A stretch of DNA of 64,000 nt from JARRQJ01 sp963761035 (lineage in GTDB: Bacteria; Pseudomonadota; Gammaproteobacteria; DRLM01), in the NCBI GenBank assembly GCA_963761035.1, contig CAVXFH010000002.1, forward strand, positions 1,240,001-1,304,000, given 5' to 3'. Below the pieces are notes generated by a model. It was given only the letters and a program-made list of their open reading frames with translations. It was not told the origin of the DNA and made no database searches. A program made the position numbers and the translations under genes. Position 1 is the stretch's first letter, and each line of letters starts with the position of its first letter. Below are positions 24,762 to 34,631 of this stretch, piece by piece.

Positions 24762-27700
24762 TCAATGCATGAAGTCCATATTTAGCAGCCGGTTGATGGA
24801 ATCCGGCCTGTCGATCATATAACCCTGAACATAATCGACGCCTATCTCGCGCAACAGCTCGAGAACCGCGGCGTTTTCAACGAACTCCGCAACTACTTTC
24901 TTTTTCATAAAATGCGCTATCTCCGTGATCGATTTAACCACGGCATAGTCACTGGAGCCGGCGACCATATTCTTCACGAATGCGCCGTCAATTTTTACCG
25001 AATCAACGGGGAGGTTTTTTAGATAGCCGTAGCTTGACATGCCGCTGCCGAAATCATCCAATGCGAAACGACACCCTTCTTCCTTAATCCTTTCGATAAA
25101 TAAGATGGCATCGGAAAGACTAGCGATACCGACCGTCTCTGTCACCTCGAAGCAAATCTTATCACGAGGCACGCTCACGGCTTTCAGTTTCTCCAATAAA
25201 TAATCCAAGAAACCCTCTTCATTAATGGACTGGCCAGACAAGTTGATAGAGAAACCGTCTATCTTATCCATGACTTCGGGATTGCTTTCGATCCACGATA
25301 AGGTTCCTATAATCACGTATCGATCCACCGCTGACATCCGGCGATACCATTCCGCGGCCTTGATGAATTCGCTCGGCGAACCGATTTCGCCATGCTCGTC
25401 CCTGACACCCATCAATATCTCGAAATGAGGCCGTTCCTCGCTGTCGCTTGCCAGCGGTTGAATGCGCTGGCACCTGATCTCCAGCGCGCCTTCTTCCAAC
25501 ATCGTATCAATCTTGCCGATCCACTTCATGACCTCCGCCTGGTGCGCGACGCGCGAGTGGCCGGCATGAAAGACCTGCAATCTGTTTCCGCCATTATCCT
25601 TGGCGATGCTGCAACTCGACTCGGCGGCCAGCAACAACTCATCGACATCGCCGCTACGGGAGCTAATTGGCACCAATCCCATGCTCAATGTGGCCGAATA
25701 GACATCACCCTTCCATTCCATTTTGTACCCGGCGACGCTCTCGATTTTCTGTTCTGCGACAGCAAGGGCGTCGTCCAATGAGCACTCCTTAAGGAGTATC
25801 CCGAACTGATCGCCGCCAAGACGCGCGATTTCCGCATTGCCGGGCAAGTTGTCGTGAAGGATTTTCACCGAGTTTTGCAATAACTGATCACCGCCCGCAT
25901 AGCCACAACTGTTATTGATGGCGCTGAATTTATCTATATCGATGAACAACAGGACATGCCTTGCGTCATCTCGCTTGGCGCTCGCCACGGCTTCTCGCAT
26001 CAGTCTGTCAAATTCACGACGATTGATCAGCCCCGTCACGCTGTCATGAGTGCTTTCGTGTAAGACCTGCTGATAGAGATCCTGCATAATAACGTATTGG
26101 GCTCTATCCATGGCGGGATCGGCGACATTGTCCTGGGGCTTCATGATTCTAAGATGCATCATAACCGCCACGTCGGCGGCCTTTAATACTGTTTCCTTTA
26201 TTCCCTTCAAATTCACGAATACATAGATCGATTTTTGATCATCCACCCAACCGACGCGTAACCTTTGAGGGCTACCCCCTGGAAAGGTTTGAAGCATGCT
26301 ATCGCCTACACGCAATCTACGCACATGCATCAACCATTTATGCTTTTCGGCTGTGGAGATACTGGTATCACTCACTACGTTATCTTCAAATATTTCCGGC
26401 TCCGGAGGAGACGCTTCGCATTCCTTGACTAAATCTCTTACGTTGTCCTCATATGCCTTGTTTTGAACCTTGATAAGCTTAGTCAGTTTATTGAGTATTT
26501 CCTCAAAGATTTTCGCGCCATCGGTGCTTTCCTTGGCAACCTTTTCCAATAGTTCCTCGATGGCTGCGCTAATGGCGCTTTGCTTCGAATTGGCCTTACC
26601 CTGATGATAGAATTCAAGTTGAGCGATATTGTTGACTACCTGGCGAGCCACATGGGAGTGATCAAAGAACAAGGTGGGGTCCAATAACGCCATCTTGATA
26701 ACGGGTAGCTCGAGTTGCCTGAGCCACGGCTTGACGCTTTCAGCCACTAAGGGATCGGTCTGCATGGCACCTAGTAGGTCGCCGGTGACCTCCAGTACGT
26801 TACTGTCGCGGGGATTAAGTTGCTTCACGTTGCCTTCCCCGGTTCGTGACAGCAAGACCGCGGCAATGCGCGACTTAAGGTTATGAGGCTGATCTTCGCT
26901 ATACTGAAAGCTTTGAGGAGTTGTCTGCAAGTCGGCAATAGCAGCGACTAAATCGGAAGTTGCATAACACTTACTGATATCTGTGATTTCCGGCGTAATC
27001 TCGGTTAGTTCCGTCATGCCGGGTGATAATTCGCGCTGTCCCGGCAACAAATCCGCCCTCTGCCTAGCTAGCCCGTGCCGCAATGCGCGCAAGTCCTGCA
27101 CGACTTGGAACAGATTCTGGGGCGCTGCCTGTCCGCCGGTAGAAGCTGCTGCCGTAGGAGAAATGAAAGAGGGCGCGGGCATTTCGCTCTGCGGGTTCAC
27201 AGCAACTCCGGACTTCACAGCTACGGTTGGCGGCTCGGTACTTTGCTTCGATAATGCCGACCGGTGAAGCATTCTGTATTTGAGGTCGGGTAATACGCTA
27301 TATTCGATCAGGATGCCGTTGAGTTTTGCATAAAGATCCGACGACAAGTTGATTAGAATATCCTTGAACACAGCATAACAAGCAGTATTGACAGCTTCTT
27401 TGAACTTGAAGTAACTCAGTCCGGCTTGAAATGACTCTGCGAAAAGAGCCGGCCCATAGGGATTATTGGCGTGACTGATCTGCGCATTGAATAATACCGA
27501 CAACCGCTCTTCGAGCATGGCCAGCGTCTCTTTGTATTTTTCCTCAACCTTGCCGGTAACATCTGAAATTGCCAACCACGTCCCTAAATCCTCATCACCG
27601 ATAAGCGACAAGTTTTCAAAAGACAGATTCGCGATACGCTGCCCCTCTGCTTCTTTAGTACCGTACGTCTTTTCATGGGCCGCCTGTAATCGCTCTTTAA

Positions 27701-28370
27701 AACTCGAGTGCACTATATCGAGAAACTTATTCTGATTTGCTTTGATATCTCCAGCTGCAATAAAATAGACATTCTGTTCCTCGATACCGACAGAATTACT
27801 GGAAAGATCAAATAAGCGTTGATAGAGCCGGTCACCTAGTTGCTCCAATAAGGAGTCCATTGTCGCTAGAACGAGACGACCACAATCGGCTAATATGCCA
27901 CTGCATTGCAGATCGATCGAGTTTCCGCGATTACTGCCTATCTCCAGTTCATGGGGCCGTGGATTTCCCGAGGAAAATTGCAGCGCAAACTGCTGCATGG
28001 TCCGCAGTGCATCGCGTTCCGGGTTGACAAAAGCAAGACCAACGCCGTTTTGCATGGCGCGGACGATGCGCGCTTGAAACTGTAGAAGCTTATCGCCGTC
28101 CGGCATGGGGACGATAGTTTGTACCACAAACCTGTTTTTTACTTCGAAGAAGTGCAATTGCTCTTGCGCCGCTTGCGGGGAATAATGCAGCAGCATCCCC
28201 CCCATGCAAAAATCCTTCATCTCGCATTGAATTTTGCGCCCATCGGGAGCAATGAGTGTCGCACCCAACACCACAGGATAACGCACGAAGGCGCGCCGAC
28301 CTTTTTCTGAAGGATCAACTTTTGGCGGGTTGGATTCCGCAATCTGCTTATTTAGCTTTGGTGCTTGCAT
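24762..28370 (-). CDS. PilZ-DUF1631-GGDEF-EAL cyclic-di-GMP signalling protein
   Basis: A 1202-residue cytosolic protein. An N-terminal PilZ-like domain (about 24-135) has RRAFVR and DFCMGG, with Cys replacing the usual Ser. A long DUF1631 region (about 150-740) follows, then GGDEF with altered site ARLGGDQFGILL (near 852) and an EAL domain. In EAL the motif itself is EIL, but downstream acidic and metal residues persist (INLSGQS, FEVTETV, LDDFGSGMSSYGYL, SVKIDG, QGYM). The cyclase half is therefore probably inactive or weak; phosphodiesterase activity is possible. It may be a c-di-GMP sensor or effector. No operon partner. Confidence 0.88.
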   Translation of the reverse strand: MQAPKLNKQIAESNPPKVDPSEKGRRAFVRYPVVLGATLIAPDGRKIQCEMKDFCMGGMLLHYSPQAAQEQLHFFEVKNRFVVQTIVPMPDGDKLLQFQARIVRAMQNGVGLAFVNPERDALRTMQQFALQFSSGNPRPHELEIGSNRGNSIDLQCSGILADCGRLVLATMDSLLEQLGDRLYQRLFDLSSNSVGIEEQNVYFIAAGDIKANQNKFLDIVHSSFKERLQAAHEKTYGTKEAEGQRIANLSFENLSLIGDEDLGTWLAISDVTGKVEEKYKETLAMLEERLSVLFNAQISHANNPYGPALFAESFQAGLSYFKFKEAVNTACYAVFKDILINLSSDLYAKLNGILIEYSVLPDLKYRMLHRSALSKQSTEPPTVAVKSGVAVNPQSEMPAPSFISPTAAASTGGQAAPQNLFQVVQDLRALRHGLARQRADLLPGQRELSPGMTELTEITPEITDISKCYATSDLVAAIADLQTTPQSFQYSEDQPHNLKSRIAAVLLSRTGEGNVKQLNPRDSNVLEVTGDLLGAMQTDPLVAESVKPWLRQLELPVIKMALLDPTLFFDHSHVARQVVNNIAQLEFYHQGKANSKQSAISAAIEELLEKVAKESTDGAKIFEEILNKLTKLIKVQNKAYEDNVRDLVKECEASPPEPEIFEDNVVSDTSISTAEKHKWLMHVRRLRVGDSMLQTFPGGSPQRLRVGWVDDQKSIYVFVNLKGIKETVLKAADVAVMMHLRIMKPQDNVADPAMDRAQYVIMQDLYQQVLHESTHDSVTGLINRREFDRLMREAVASAKRDDARHVLLFIDIDKFSAINNSCGYAGGDQLLQNSVKILHDNLPGNAEIARLGGDQFGILLKECSLDDALAVAEQKIESVAGYKMEWKGDVYSATLSMGLVPISSRSGDVDELLLAAESSCSIAKDNGGNRLQVFHAGHSRVAHQAEVMKWIGKIDTMLEEGALEIRCQRIQPLASDSEERPHFEILMGVRDEHGEIGSPSEFIKAAEWYRRMSAVDRYVIIGTLSWIESNPEVMDKIDGFSINLSGQSINEEGFLDYLLEKLKAVSVPRDKICFEVTETVGIASLSDAILFIERIKEEGCRFALDDFGSGMSSYGYLKNLPVDSVKIDGAFVKNMVAGSSDYAVVKSITEIAHFMKKKVVAEFVENAAVLELLREIGVDYVQGYMIDRPDSINRLLNMDFMH

Positions 28371-28989
28371 TACAATATTGCTTTTTCACGAGCAGGCGAA
28401 TTTGTCTGCAAGATCACGCCGCGTTATTGACATAATTAAACCGCCTTCTTGCAGCTCCGCCTCATTCACTTAGGAATATTACAGTTAACTTATCGACCCT
28501 CATCATCACTCCTTTAACGCTTGATATATGAATTTTAACTCCAGACCCGGAATCGACGACGAGGCCACGATGGTCGGCCAAAAGAAATTAATCGGTTGGT
28601 TATTTTTTACCTATGCGGATCGACTACTTATCCACAAAAACGTATTATATGCGCTGTAGATCTGCGTCTACACGATAGTGCTGATTAGATTGGGCTGCGG
28701 ACCGGCGCTTCCGCCACAGCGGCCCACAGAGCGAAACGTTCGCTTAAATTGCGGCGTGGGGGTTCATCGAGCCCATGGGGCAATGGTTATGCCTGGTATC
28801 CAAAAAATCGATCAACGCCGCAGTCCAAAATAGGTCCGGTCCCGGGCGGATGCCGAATAGGGCATAAGCACTGTCCCAGCATGGTCAATAATACTGATCG
28901 ATTAATTGTCATAATGACGCCGTTGTCAGCCTATTTGCCCGAAATTCGTCGGAACACGCAGGGTTGCCTGCGCTATCCCCGCGGGGCCT
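28371..28989. other. Intergenic region with a single consensus DnaA box
   Basis: A 619-base gap between two reverse-strand genes. TTATCCACA occurs at 28628-28636 (+) in an AT-rich context. No ORF with convincing codon pattern or ribosome site, no hairpin with a T-run and no RNA gene was recognised. Confidence 0.4.
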
Positions 28990-30876
28990 TCATTCTTCGA
29001 GATAGGTATAGCCCGCCAAGCCTTCTTCCAATTCCACCAAATAGGCCTTGCGTAAGTCATGGCTCAGATCCGCCTCGTTAAGCTTGCGACGATAAGCGGC
29101 GAGCAGATCTTCGGCGTTGAAGTGCACATAGCGCAGCAACTCGTCCACGGTGTCGCCGCGTTGCGGCTGCACTAATTTATAAGTATCGCCGGCGCCGAGC
29201 TCGACATTCACCGCATCGGTATCGCCGAACAGATTATGCATATCGCCGAGGATTTCCTGATAAGCTCCGATCAAGAACACACCGATCAAATACGGATCGT
29301 CCTTGCGCACGCTGTGCAGGGGTAGACTGGACTCCACGCCTTCGCGGTCTACGTAGTGATCGATACGACCGTCGGAATCACAGGTGAGGTCCTGGATAAC
29401 GGCGCGCCGATCGGGCCGCTCGTCTAAACGATGCAAGGGCATGATGGGAAATACCTGATCAATGGCCCATACGTCGGGCAGGGATTGAAACAAGGAAAAA
29501 TTGCAGAAATATTTGTCCGCCAGTTTCTCGTTCAACTCATCGAGCATCTCGCGATGGGCGCGCGTCTCCGGCTTCAACAGACTACGCACCTCGGCGCAGA
29601 TGGCAAAAAACAATTGTTCGGCGCGGGCGCGCTGCGCCAGACTCAAAACGCCATGGGTATACATGGACTGGGCCTCGCCCACCCAATGTTCGGCGTCGTG
29701 ATAGCCTTCCAGCACCGAACGCGAACTCAAATTTTGCAATGTTTGCCACAGGTCGTGAATAATCAGCGGCTCATCGTCGCCGGGCGACGGGAGCATTTTA
29801 CCGACGTGCGCCTGCTCGATGCCGATGACGTTGGTGATCAATACCGCGTGGTGGGCGGTCATGGCCCGGCCCGATTCGGTAATTACATCGGGATGGGGAA
29901 GGCCTTGCTGCTTGCAAATTTCCCACAGGGTATGGATGACGTTATTGGCATATTCCTGCACGCTGTAATTCATGGAGCAATAACTGCGCGAGCGCGTTCC
30001 CTCGTAATCGACGCCTAGCCCGCCGCCGACATCGACGCAGCGGATGTTCACGCCCAGTCTGTGCAATTCGGCATAATAGCGCGCTGCCTCGCGCATCCCG
30101 CTTTGGATGTCTCGTACATTGGCCACCTGTGATCCCAAGTGAAAGTGCATCAATTGCAGAGACTCCAGCATCCCCGCCTGACGCAGTTCGTCCACGGCGG
30201 CAAGGACTTGCATCGCGGATAGACCGAACTTGGACTTATCGCCGCCGGTGTTCTGCCACTTTCCGTGTCCGATGGAAGCTAAGCGCACGCGGATGCCCAA
30301 CAGTGGCGCGACCTTCATCTTGCGTGCCTCTTCGATCACCGTGGCCAATTCGGAAAGTTTCTCCACTACGATGTACACCCGGTGACCGATGCTTCTTCCT
30401 ATGAGAGCAAGGCGAATGTATTCGCGGTCCTTATAACCGTTGCACACCACCACCCCGTCGGGTTTGGACAAGGCCAATACCGCCATCAACTCCGGCTTGC
30501 TGCCCGCCTCCAACCCCACCCGCGCATCGCCGTGGCGTAGAATTTCCTGCACCACGCTCTTCTGCTGATTGACCTTGATGGGGTATACCGCGGTGTAGCG
30601 GCCTTGATAATCCACCACGCTCATGGCCTGCGCAAAGGCACCGCACATGACATCCACGCGGTCGTGAAGAATATCGGAAAAGCGCACCAACAAGGGTAAT
30701 GCCAAACCGGCAGCCTGGGCCTCCCGGCTCAACCTATAGAGGTCGACGCCGGGGTGATCGCCACCGGGGCGCGGACGTACCTGAAGGTTGCCTTCGCCGT
30801 TGATGTCGAAGTACTTCCCGCCCCAATGGGCTATGTTATAGGTGTCCCGCGCCTGTTGGATATCCCATTCATGCAT
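28990..30876 (-). CDS. speA: Biosynthetic arginine decarboxylase
   Basis: PLP enzyme making agmatine from arginine, the entry to putrescine. The 628-residue protein has the SpeA layout: N-terminal IAHWGGKYFDINGEGNL, PLP lysine in AVYPIKVNQQK, GLEAGSKPELMAVLAL, HLGSQVANV, CVDVGGGLGVDYEGT and the C-terminal FNAEDLLAAYRRKL. It is divergent from speE with a 130-base gap. No speB or speC is in the window, so the step from agmatine to putrescine must be encoded elsewhere. Confidence 0.96.
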   Translation of the reverse strand: MHEWDIQQARDTYNIAHWGGKYFDINGEGNLQVRPRPGGDHPGVDLYRLSREAQAAGLALPLLVRFSDILHDRVDVMCGAFAQAMSVVDYQGRYTAVYPIKVNQQKSVVQEILRHGDARVGLEAGSKPELMAVLALSKPDGVVVCNGYKDREYIRLALIGRSIGHRVYIVVEKLSELATVIEEARKMKVAPLLGIRVRLASIGHGKWQNTGGDKSKFGLSAMQVLAAVDELRQAGMLESLQLMHFHLGSQVANVRDIQSGMREAARYYAELHRLGVNIRCVDVGGGLGVDYEGTRSRSYCSMNYSVQEYANNVIHTLWEICKQQGLPHPDVITESGRAMTAHHAVLITNVIGIEQAHVGKMLPSPGDDEPLIIHDLWQTLQNLSSRSVLEGYHDAEHWVGEAQSMYTHGVLSLAQRARAEQLFFAICAEVRSLLKPETRAHREMLDELNEKLADKYFCNFSLFQSLPDVWAIDQVFPIMPLHRLDERPDRRAVIQDLTCDSDGRIDHYVDREGVESSLPLHSVRKDDPYLIGVFLIGAYQEILGDMHNLFGDTDAVNVELGAGDTYKLVQPQRGDTVDELLRYVHFNAEDLLAAYRRKLNEADLSHDLRKAYLVELEEGLAGYTYLEE

Positions 30877-31006
30877 TATCCTATCGCCCCTGTTGGGTAA
30901 TGATGGGGGATTATAGAAGAAATTCCCCCGCCGCGCTTATTGGCGGCGGGGCGGCCATCCTGTATCGTTACGCCCTTTCAAGCCACTATCGAGGAGCCGC
31001 CACACC

Positions 31007-31861
31007 ATGGCCCTGGACGACACTTGGTTCACCGAGATCCACCAAGCCGACGGCTCGGCCTTTTCTCTCAAGGTAAAGGCCAAGCTCCACGACGAACAGA
31101 CGCCCTTTCAGCGTATCGAGATCTTCGACACCGTGCACTGGGGCAAGCTCATGACCATCGACGGCTTTTACATGGTCTCTACCCGGGATAATTTCCTCTA
31201 CCACGAGATGATGAGCCACGTTGCCTTATTTACCCATCCTGATCCGAAAAAGGTACTGATTATCGGCGGCGGCGACTGCGGCACGCTGAGTGAAGTGCTT
31301 AAACACCTGGAGGTGGATCGCGCCTGGCAGGTGGACATTGATGATGCCGTCACCCGCCTGTCCCTAATCCATTTCCCCGAGCTGTGCGAACGCAACGGCG
31401 ACGAGCGCGCACAACTGCTGTTCGCCGACGGCATCAAGTGGGTGCATGATACCGACAGCGCCAGCCTAGACATCATCATCGTTGACAGTACCGACCCCAT
31501 CGGCCCGGCGGAAGGCCTATTCAACCGGGCATTCTATGAGCAATGCCACCGCATCCTGCGCAGCGGCGGGCTCTTGGTGCAGCAAAGCGAATCGCCGCTC
31601 TACCATCCGCGGCTGATCAAAGACATGCGCGGCGCCATGCACACCGCCGGTTTCAAAGACAGCAAGACCCATTATTTTCCGCAACCGATCTATCCTTCAG
31701 GCTGGTGGTCCGCTACGACAGCTTGCAAGGACGGCAAGATTCCCGACTTCCGCGAGACGGCCGCCCGCAATAAACCCTTCAAGACACGCTACTACAACGC
31801 CGACATCCACCGCGCTGCGCTGGCGCAGCCGGAGTTCTGCAAAGAGACGGGGTTGGGTTGA
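31007..31861 (+). CDS. speE: Spermidine synthase (polyamine aminopropyltransferase)
   Basis: Transfers the aminopropyl group of decarboxylated S-adenosylmethionine to putrescine. The 284-residue protein has the family core: GKLMTIDGFYMVSTRDNFLYHEMMSH (split: GKLMTIDGFYM, DNFLYHEMMSH), the SAM-binding loop VLIIGGGDCGTLSEVLKH (one residue differs from the usual GGGDGG), IIIVDSTDPIGPAEGLF, and LVQQSESPLYH. GAGGAG lies 11 bases before ATG 31007. It converges on the aldolase gene with a 62-base gap. Confidence 0.95.
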   Translation: MALDDTWFTEIHQADGSAFSLKVKAKLHDEQTPFQRIEIFDTVHWGKLMTIDGFYMVSTRDNFLYHEMMSHVALFTHPDPKKVLIIGGGDCGTLSEVLKHLEVDRAWQVDIDDAVTRLSLIHFPELCERNGDERAQLLFADGIKWVHDTDSASLDIIIVDSTDPIGPAEGLFNRAFYEQCHRILRSGGLLVQQSESPLYHPRLIKDMRGAMHTAGFKDSKTHYFPQPIYPSGWWSATTACKDGKIPDFRETAARNKPFKTRYYNADIHRAALAQPEFCKETGLG

Positions 31862-31923
31862 AGCGGCGTATCGCTATACGGTGAAGAGCGTAGGCCGACC
31901 ACATTGCTCGGCGGCGCAATGTA

Positions 31924-33150
31924 CTATCGCTCCGGAAGCGCGCCGTCTTCCTCCAAGGCGGCGTCTGCCGCCGGCGCCGATACAGCTTGATAATCGATAC
32001 TGATACGGTCCGTCGCACAAGGTCGGAACCATTCGTCGGCAAAGGCCACATGCTCGGGGTGGACGCGGTAGCTGTCGATCACCTGAGAATGGGCGAAACG
32101 CACCAGCCAGCAGTAACGGTACCTATCGCCTTCCCGCACGGCGCGGCCGCAGAAGACGCGCCGCACACCCGGCACTTGCGCCAGGACCCGGCGACCTTGG
32201 GCCATCATGGCCTCGGCCTGTCGTTCCGTTTTGCCCTCGACATTGTATATGATCAAGTGTTCCACTTCGTTCCAGGCCGCCGCCGCGGCCAGCACTGCAT
32301 CCGCGCGCTTTGCGGCGCCCCACACGCGCAGACAGCGCTCCACTTCGCGGCCGATGGTTTCACTGACCCCTTGAAGCAAGGCCATATAACCTCCGTTGGG
32401 ATCTTCGAGGGAATTGCTCCGAATGCGCCGCGACGCAATGAATGAAAGCGAACTGTAATAATTTATCCTGGCAACACCTCGATCGACAAGACATTTTGAC
32501 TCCGCATCGCTGAGACCGCTGCCGCCGTGAATCACCAGCGGCACATCCACCACCCGACTAATACGTGCCAAGCGCTCCAGATTGAGCTGAGGCCGTTCAG
32601 CAGACAAGCCATGACCCGTACCGATGGAAACCGCTAAGAAATCCACCTTGGTTTGCCGCACATATTGCTGCGCCTCGTCGGGCCAGGTATACACGCCCGG
32701 CACGCCGTCCGTTTCTGCTTCTCTGGCATAACCGGATACGATGCCGATCTCACCCTCGACAGGGATTCCGCACGCGTGAGCGACTTCGACGATGGCGCGC
32801 GTCCGCTTTACGTTTTCCTCAAACGATAAATGGGAGCCGTCGAACTTCACGCCGTTGCAGCCCAGGCGTATGCCTCGCACAACACCGTCCGGATCGGTGG
32901 CGTGATCCAAGTGTATGGCCACCGGCACCGGGCTGCGCTTCGCCCCCACCACAGCCGCCGCCATCAACATTTCGACATCGTAGTATTTGAACTGCGGTAC
33001 AACGAAATTTAAAATCACCGGGGCACAGCACGTTTCCGCACCCTTCATCACCCCCTGCAATAGCTCCAGGGAGACAATATCGAAGGCGCCCACCGCATAA
33101 TGATTGCCGCGCGCATGCACCAGCATATCCCGCATGTTGACTAGCGGCAC
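31924..33150 (-). CDS. Class II fructose-bisphosphate aldolase-like protein fused to a C-terminal Dabb domain
   Basis: A 408-residue protein. Residues 1-285 form a class II aldolase: HLDHATDPD (metal histidine), CNGVKFDGSHLSFEENV, VEGEIGIVSGY, VSIGTGHGL and LVIHGGSGLSD. From about 293 to 385 comes a stress-responsive A/B-barrel-like (Dabb) module (HLIIYNVEGKTERQAEAMM, YCWLVRFAHSQVIDSYRVHP), then an acidic tail. Its place at the end of the cbbLSX operon suggests a role in the Calvin cycle or sugar-phosphate handling. The fusion is unusual in my knowledge. Substrate specificity (FBP or tagatose-type) is open. Confidence 0.88.
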   Translation of the reverse strand: MPLVNMRDMLVHARGNHYAVGAFDIVSLELLQGVMKGAETCCAPVILNFVVPQFKYYDVEMLMAAAVVGAKRSPVPVAIHLDHATDPDGVVRGIRLGCNGVKFDGSHLSFEENVKRTRAIVEVAHACGIPVEGEIGIVSGYAREAETDGVPGVYTWPDEAQQYVRQTKVDFLAVSIGTGHGLSAERPQLNLERLARISRVVDVPLVIHGGSGLSDAESKCLVDRGVARINYYSSLSFIASRRIRSNSLEDPNGGYMALLQGVSETIGREVERCLRVWGAAKRADAVLAAAAAWNEVEHLIIYNVEGKTERQAEAMMAQGRRVLAQVPGVRRVFCGRAVREGDRYRYCWLVRFAHSQVIDSYRVHPEHVAFADEWFRPCATDRISIDYQAVSAPAADAALEEDGALPER

Positions 33151-33200
33151 GCCTCTCTCCCGAAAGAGCGGATTGCATTATCAATTCGACATAGCATGGG

Positions 33201-33563
33201 TCATCCATTCTTCCCATTAAGAAGTTCGTTTAACGCCGCGTTCAACGCATCTAATGCCGAACCCATGACCAAACCGGCACAGCGATGGTACAACTCAAGG
33301 GTACAGGATATGGGCTCATGCAGGTTGTCGCGATGCCGCACAGCGAATTCCACCCACGCCATCACCGGCTGATCCTCGGCGTTGGCATCAACGCAGAGCC
33401 AGAGATTATCGTCCAACAGGATCTCCAAGCCGCGATGCTCCGGCACGGCGACCCGCAGAGGAGCGCCCAAGCGCCGCAGGGCCAGACGCGCACGATTGTA
33501 GACAGACGCCTCGATGGTCTTGGGCATCTTGCGCAGTACCATCGATGTGGGCCGCTCGCGCAT
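33201..33563 (-). CDS. Uncharacterised protein in the cbb operon
   Basis: A 120-residue soluble, mixed alpha/beta protein that I cannot assign to a family. Visible features: a basic N-terminal half (KMPKTIEASVYNRARLALRRLG), PEHRGLEILLDDNLWLCVDAN in the middle, WVEFAVRHRDNLHEPISCTLEL and an amphipathic C-terminal helix. No signal, membrane segment or cofactor motif. It sits between cbbX and the aldolase on the same strand with gaps of 41 and 50 bases, so it is probably co-transcribed. Start could be MVLRKMP at 33542. Confidence 0.7.
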   Translation of the reverse strand: MRERPTSMVLRKMPKTIEASVYNRARLALRRLGAPLRVAVPEHRGLEILLDDNLWLCVDANAEDQPVMAWVEFAVRHRDNLHEPISCTLELYHRCAGLVMGSALDALNAALNELLNGKNG

Positions 33564-33604
33564 AGAGGTCTATTCGAATAGCTATGTAATACCGAAATCG
33601 CGGT

Positions 33605-34546
33605 TTAATCCTCGGCATCCACCTCGTCACTGTCACTTCTGCCTTCGGTAAACACCCGACTGACCAAGACATCGTCGGATTCGATGGTAATCAGATCGGA
33701 CTTACTGAGCTTTCTCTTAGGGTCGGCGAACAGACGATTGGCCTGGCGCAGGCGCGCGCGGTCCAGCGCGTTGCGCACCGAACGGGCATTGGAGAAATGC
33801 GGAAGTTTCATGCGCAGCTTCAGATAGTCGGCGAAGGCCTTCTCACCCTCCGCGCTGAAACGATAGTTCTGCTGCGCCAGCATCAGCCTGGCGATGTGCA
33901 GTAACTCCTCCCCCGTGTAGTCTGGGAAATCGATGTGATGGGCGATACGCGAGCGCATGCCCGGATTGCTCTGAAAGAATCGTTCCATCTTGTCCTTGTA
34001 ACCGGCCAGGATCACGACGAGATCGTCGCGATTGTTTTCCATGATCTGCAGCAGGATTTCGATGGACTCCTGACCGTAATCGCGTTCGTTCTCCGGTTTG
34101 TAAAGATAATAGGCCTCGTCGATGAACAGCACGCCGCCCATGGCCTTCTTGATGACCTCCTTGGTCTTGGGCGCGGTATGGCCGATATACTGGCCGACCA
34201 GGTCGTCACGGGTAACCGTAATAAGGTGGCCTTCGCGCACGTAACCCAGACGCTTCAATATCTCGCCCATACGCATCGCCACCGTGGTCTTGCCGGTGCC
34301 GGGGTTGCCGGTGAAACACATGTGCAGGGTGGGCGTTTCGGAACTGAGCTCGAATTTCCTGCGGAGGCGATCGACCAACAGCAAGGCGGCCACCTCGCGG
34401 ATGCGAGTCTTGACGGGCTTCAATCCAATCAATTCCCGGTCGAGTTTGTCCAACACCTCTTGGATGTTAGAGGCCTTGAATTCGGCCTCAAGATCCACCC
34501 GCGCGTCGTCCGTCATGGCGATCTCTGAATTCTTGGCATTACTCAT
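33605..34546 (-). CDS. cbbX: RuBisCO activase, AAA+ ATPase CbbX
   Basis: A 313-residue AAA+ protein that remodels inhibited red-type RuBisCO. Motifs: Walker A FTGNPGTGKTTVAMRMG, pore loop LVGQYIGHTAPKTKE, Walker B GVLFIDEAYYLY, the arginine-finger region (NPGMRSRIAHHIDFPDY) and the C-terminal lid (ARSVRNALDRARLRQANRL). It lies downstream of cbbL-cbbS, as expected for a form IC locus, and a strong hairpin separates it from cbbS. It pulls the RuBisCO large-subunit C terminus in the studied enzyme. Confidence 0.96.
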   Translation of the reverse strand: MSNAKNSEIAMTDDARVDLEAEFKASNIQEVLDKLDRELIGLKPVKTRIREVAALLLVDRLRRKFELSSETPTLHMCFTGNPGTGKTTVAMRMGEILKRLGYVREGHLITVTRDDLVGQYIGHTAPKTKEVIKKAMGGVLFIDEAYYLYKPENERDYGQESIEILLQIMENNRDDLVVILAGYKDKMERFFQSNPGMRSRIAHHIDFPDYTGEELLHIARLMLAQQNYRFSAEGEKAFADYLKLRMKLPHFSNARSVRNALDRARLRQANRLFADPKRKLSKSDLITIESDDVLVSRVFTEGRSDSDEVDAED

Positions 34547-34580
34547 ACCACAAGTATCCTGTTACAACTGGGTAAGGAAA

Positions 34581-34603
34581 GTGGCGGACAACGTGTCCGC
34601 CAC
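34581..34603 (-). terminator. Hairpin between cbbS and cbbX (attenuator or processing site)
   Basis: A perfect 10-bp stem, GTGGCGGACA (34581-34590) with TGTCCGCCAC (34594-34603), loop of three bases. In the direction of transcription it is followed by TTTCC, so termination is probably partial. It would lower cbbX expression relative to cbbLS or protect the cbbLS message 3' end. Confidence 0.65.
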
Positions 34604-34631
34604 CGGTCTTTACATCTCATCTTACCTACTA

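Noticed and set aside
28749..29081. Possible 110-codon plus-strand gene upstream of speA
   Set aside because: Overlaps the 3' end of speA antisense and lacks any family signature.
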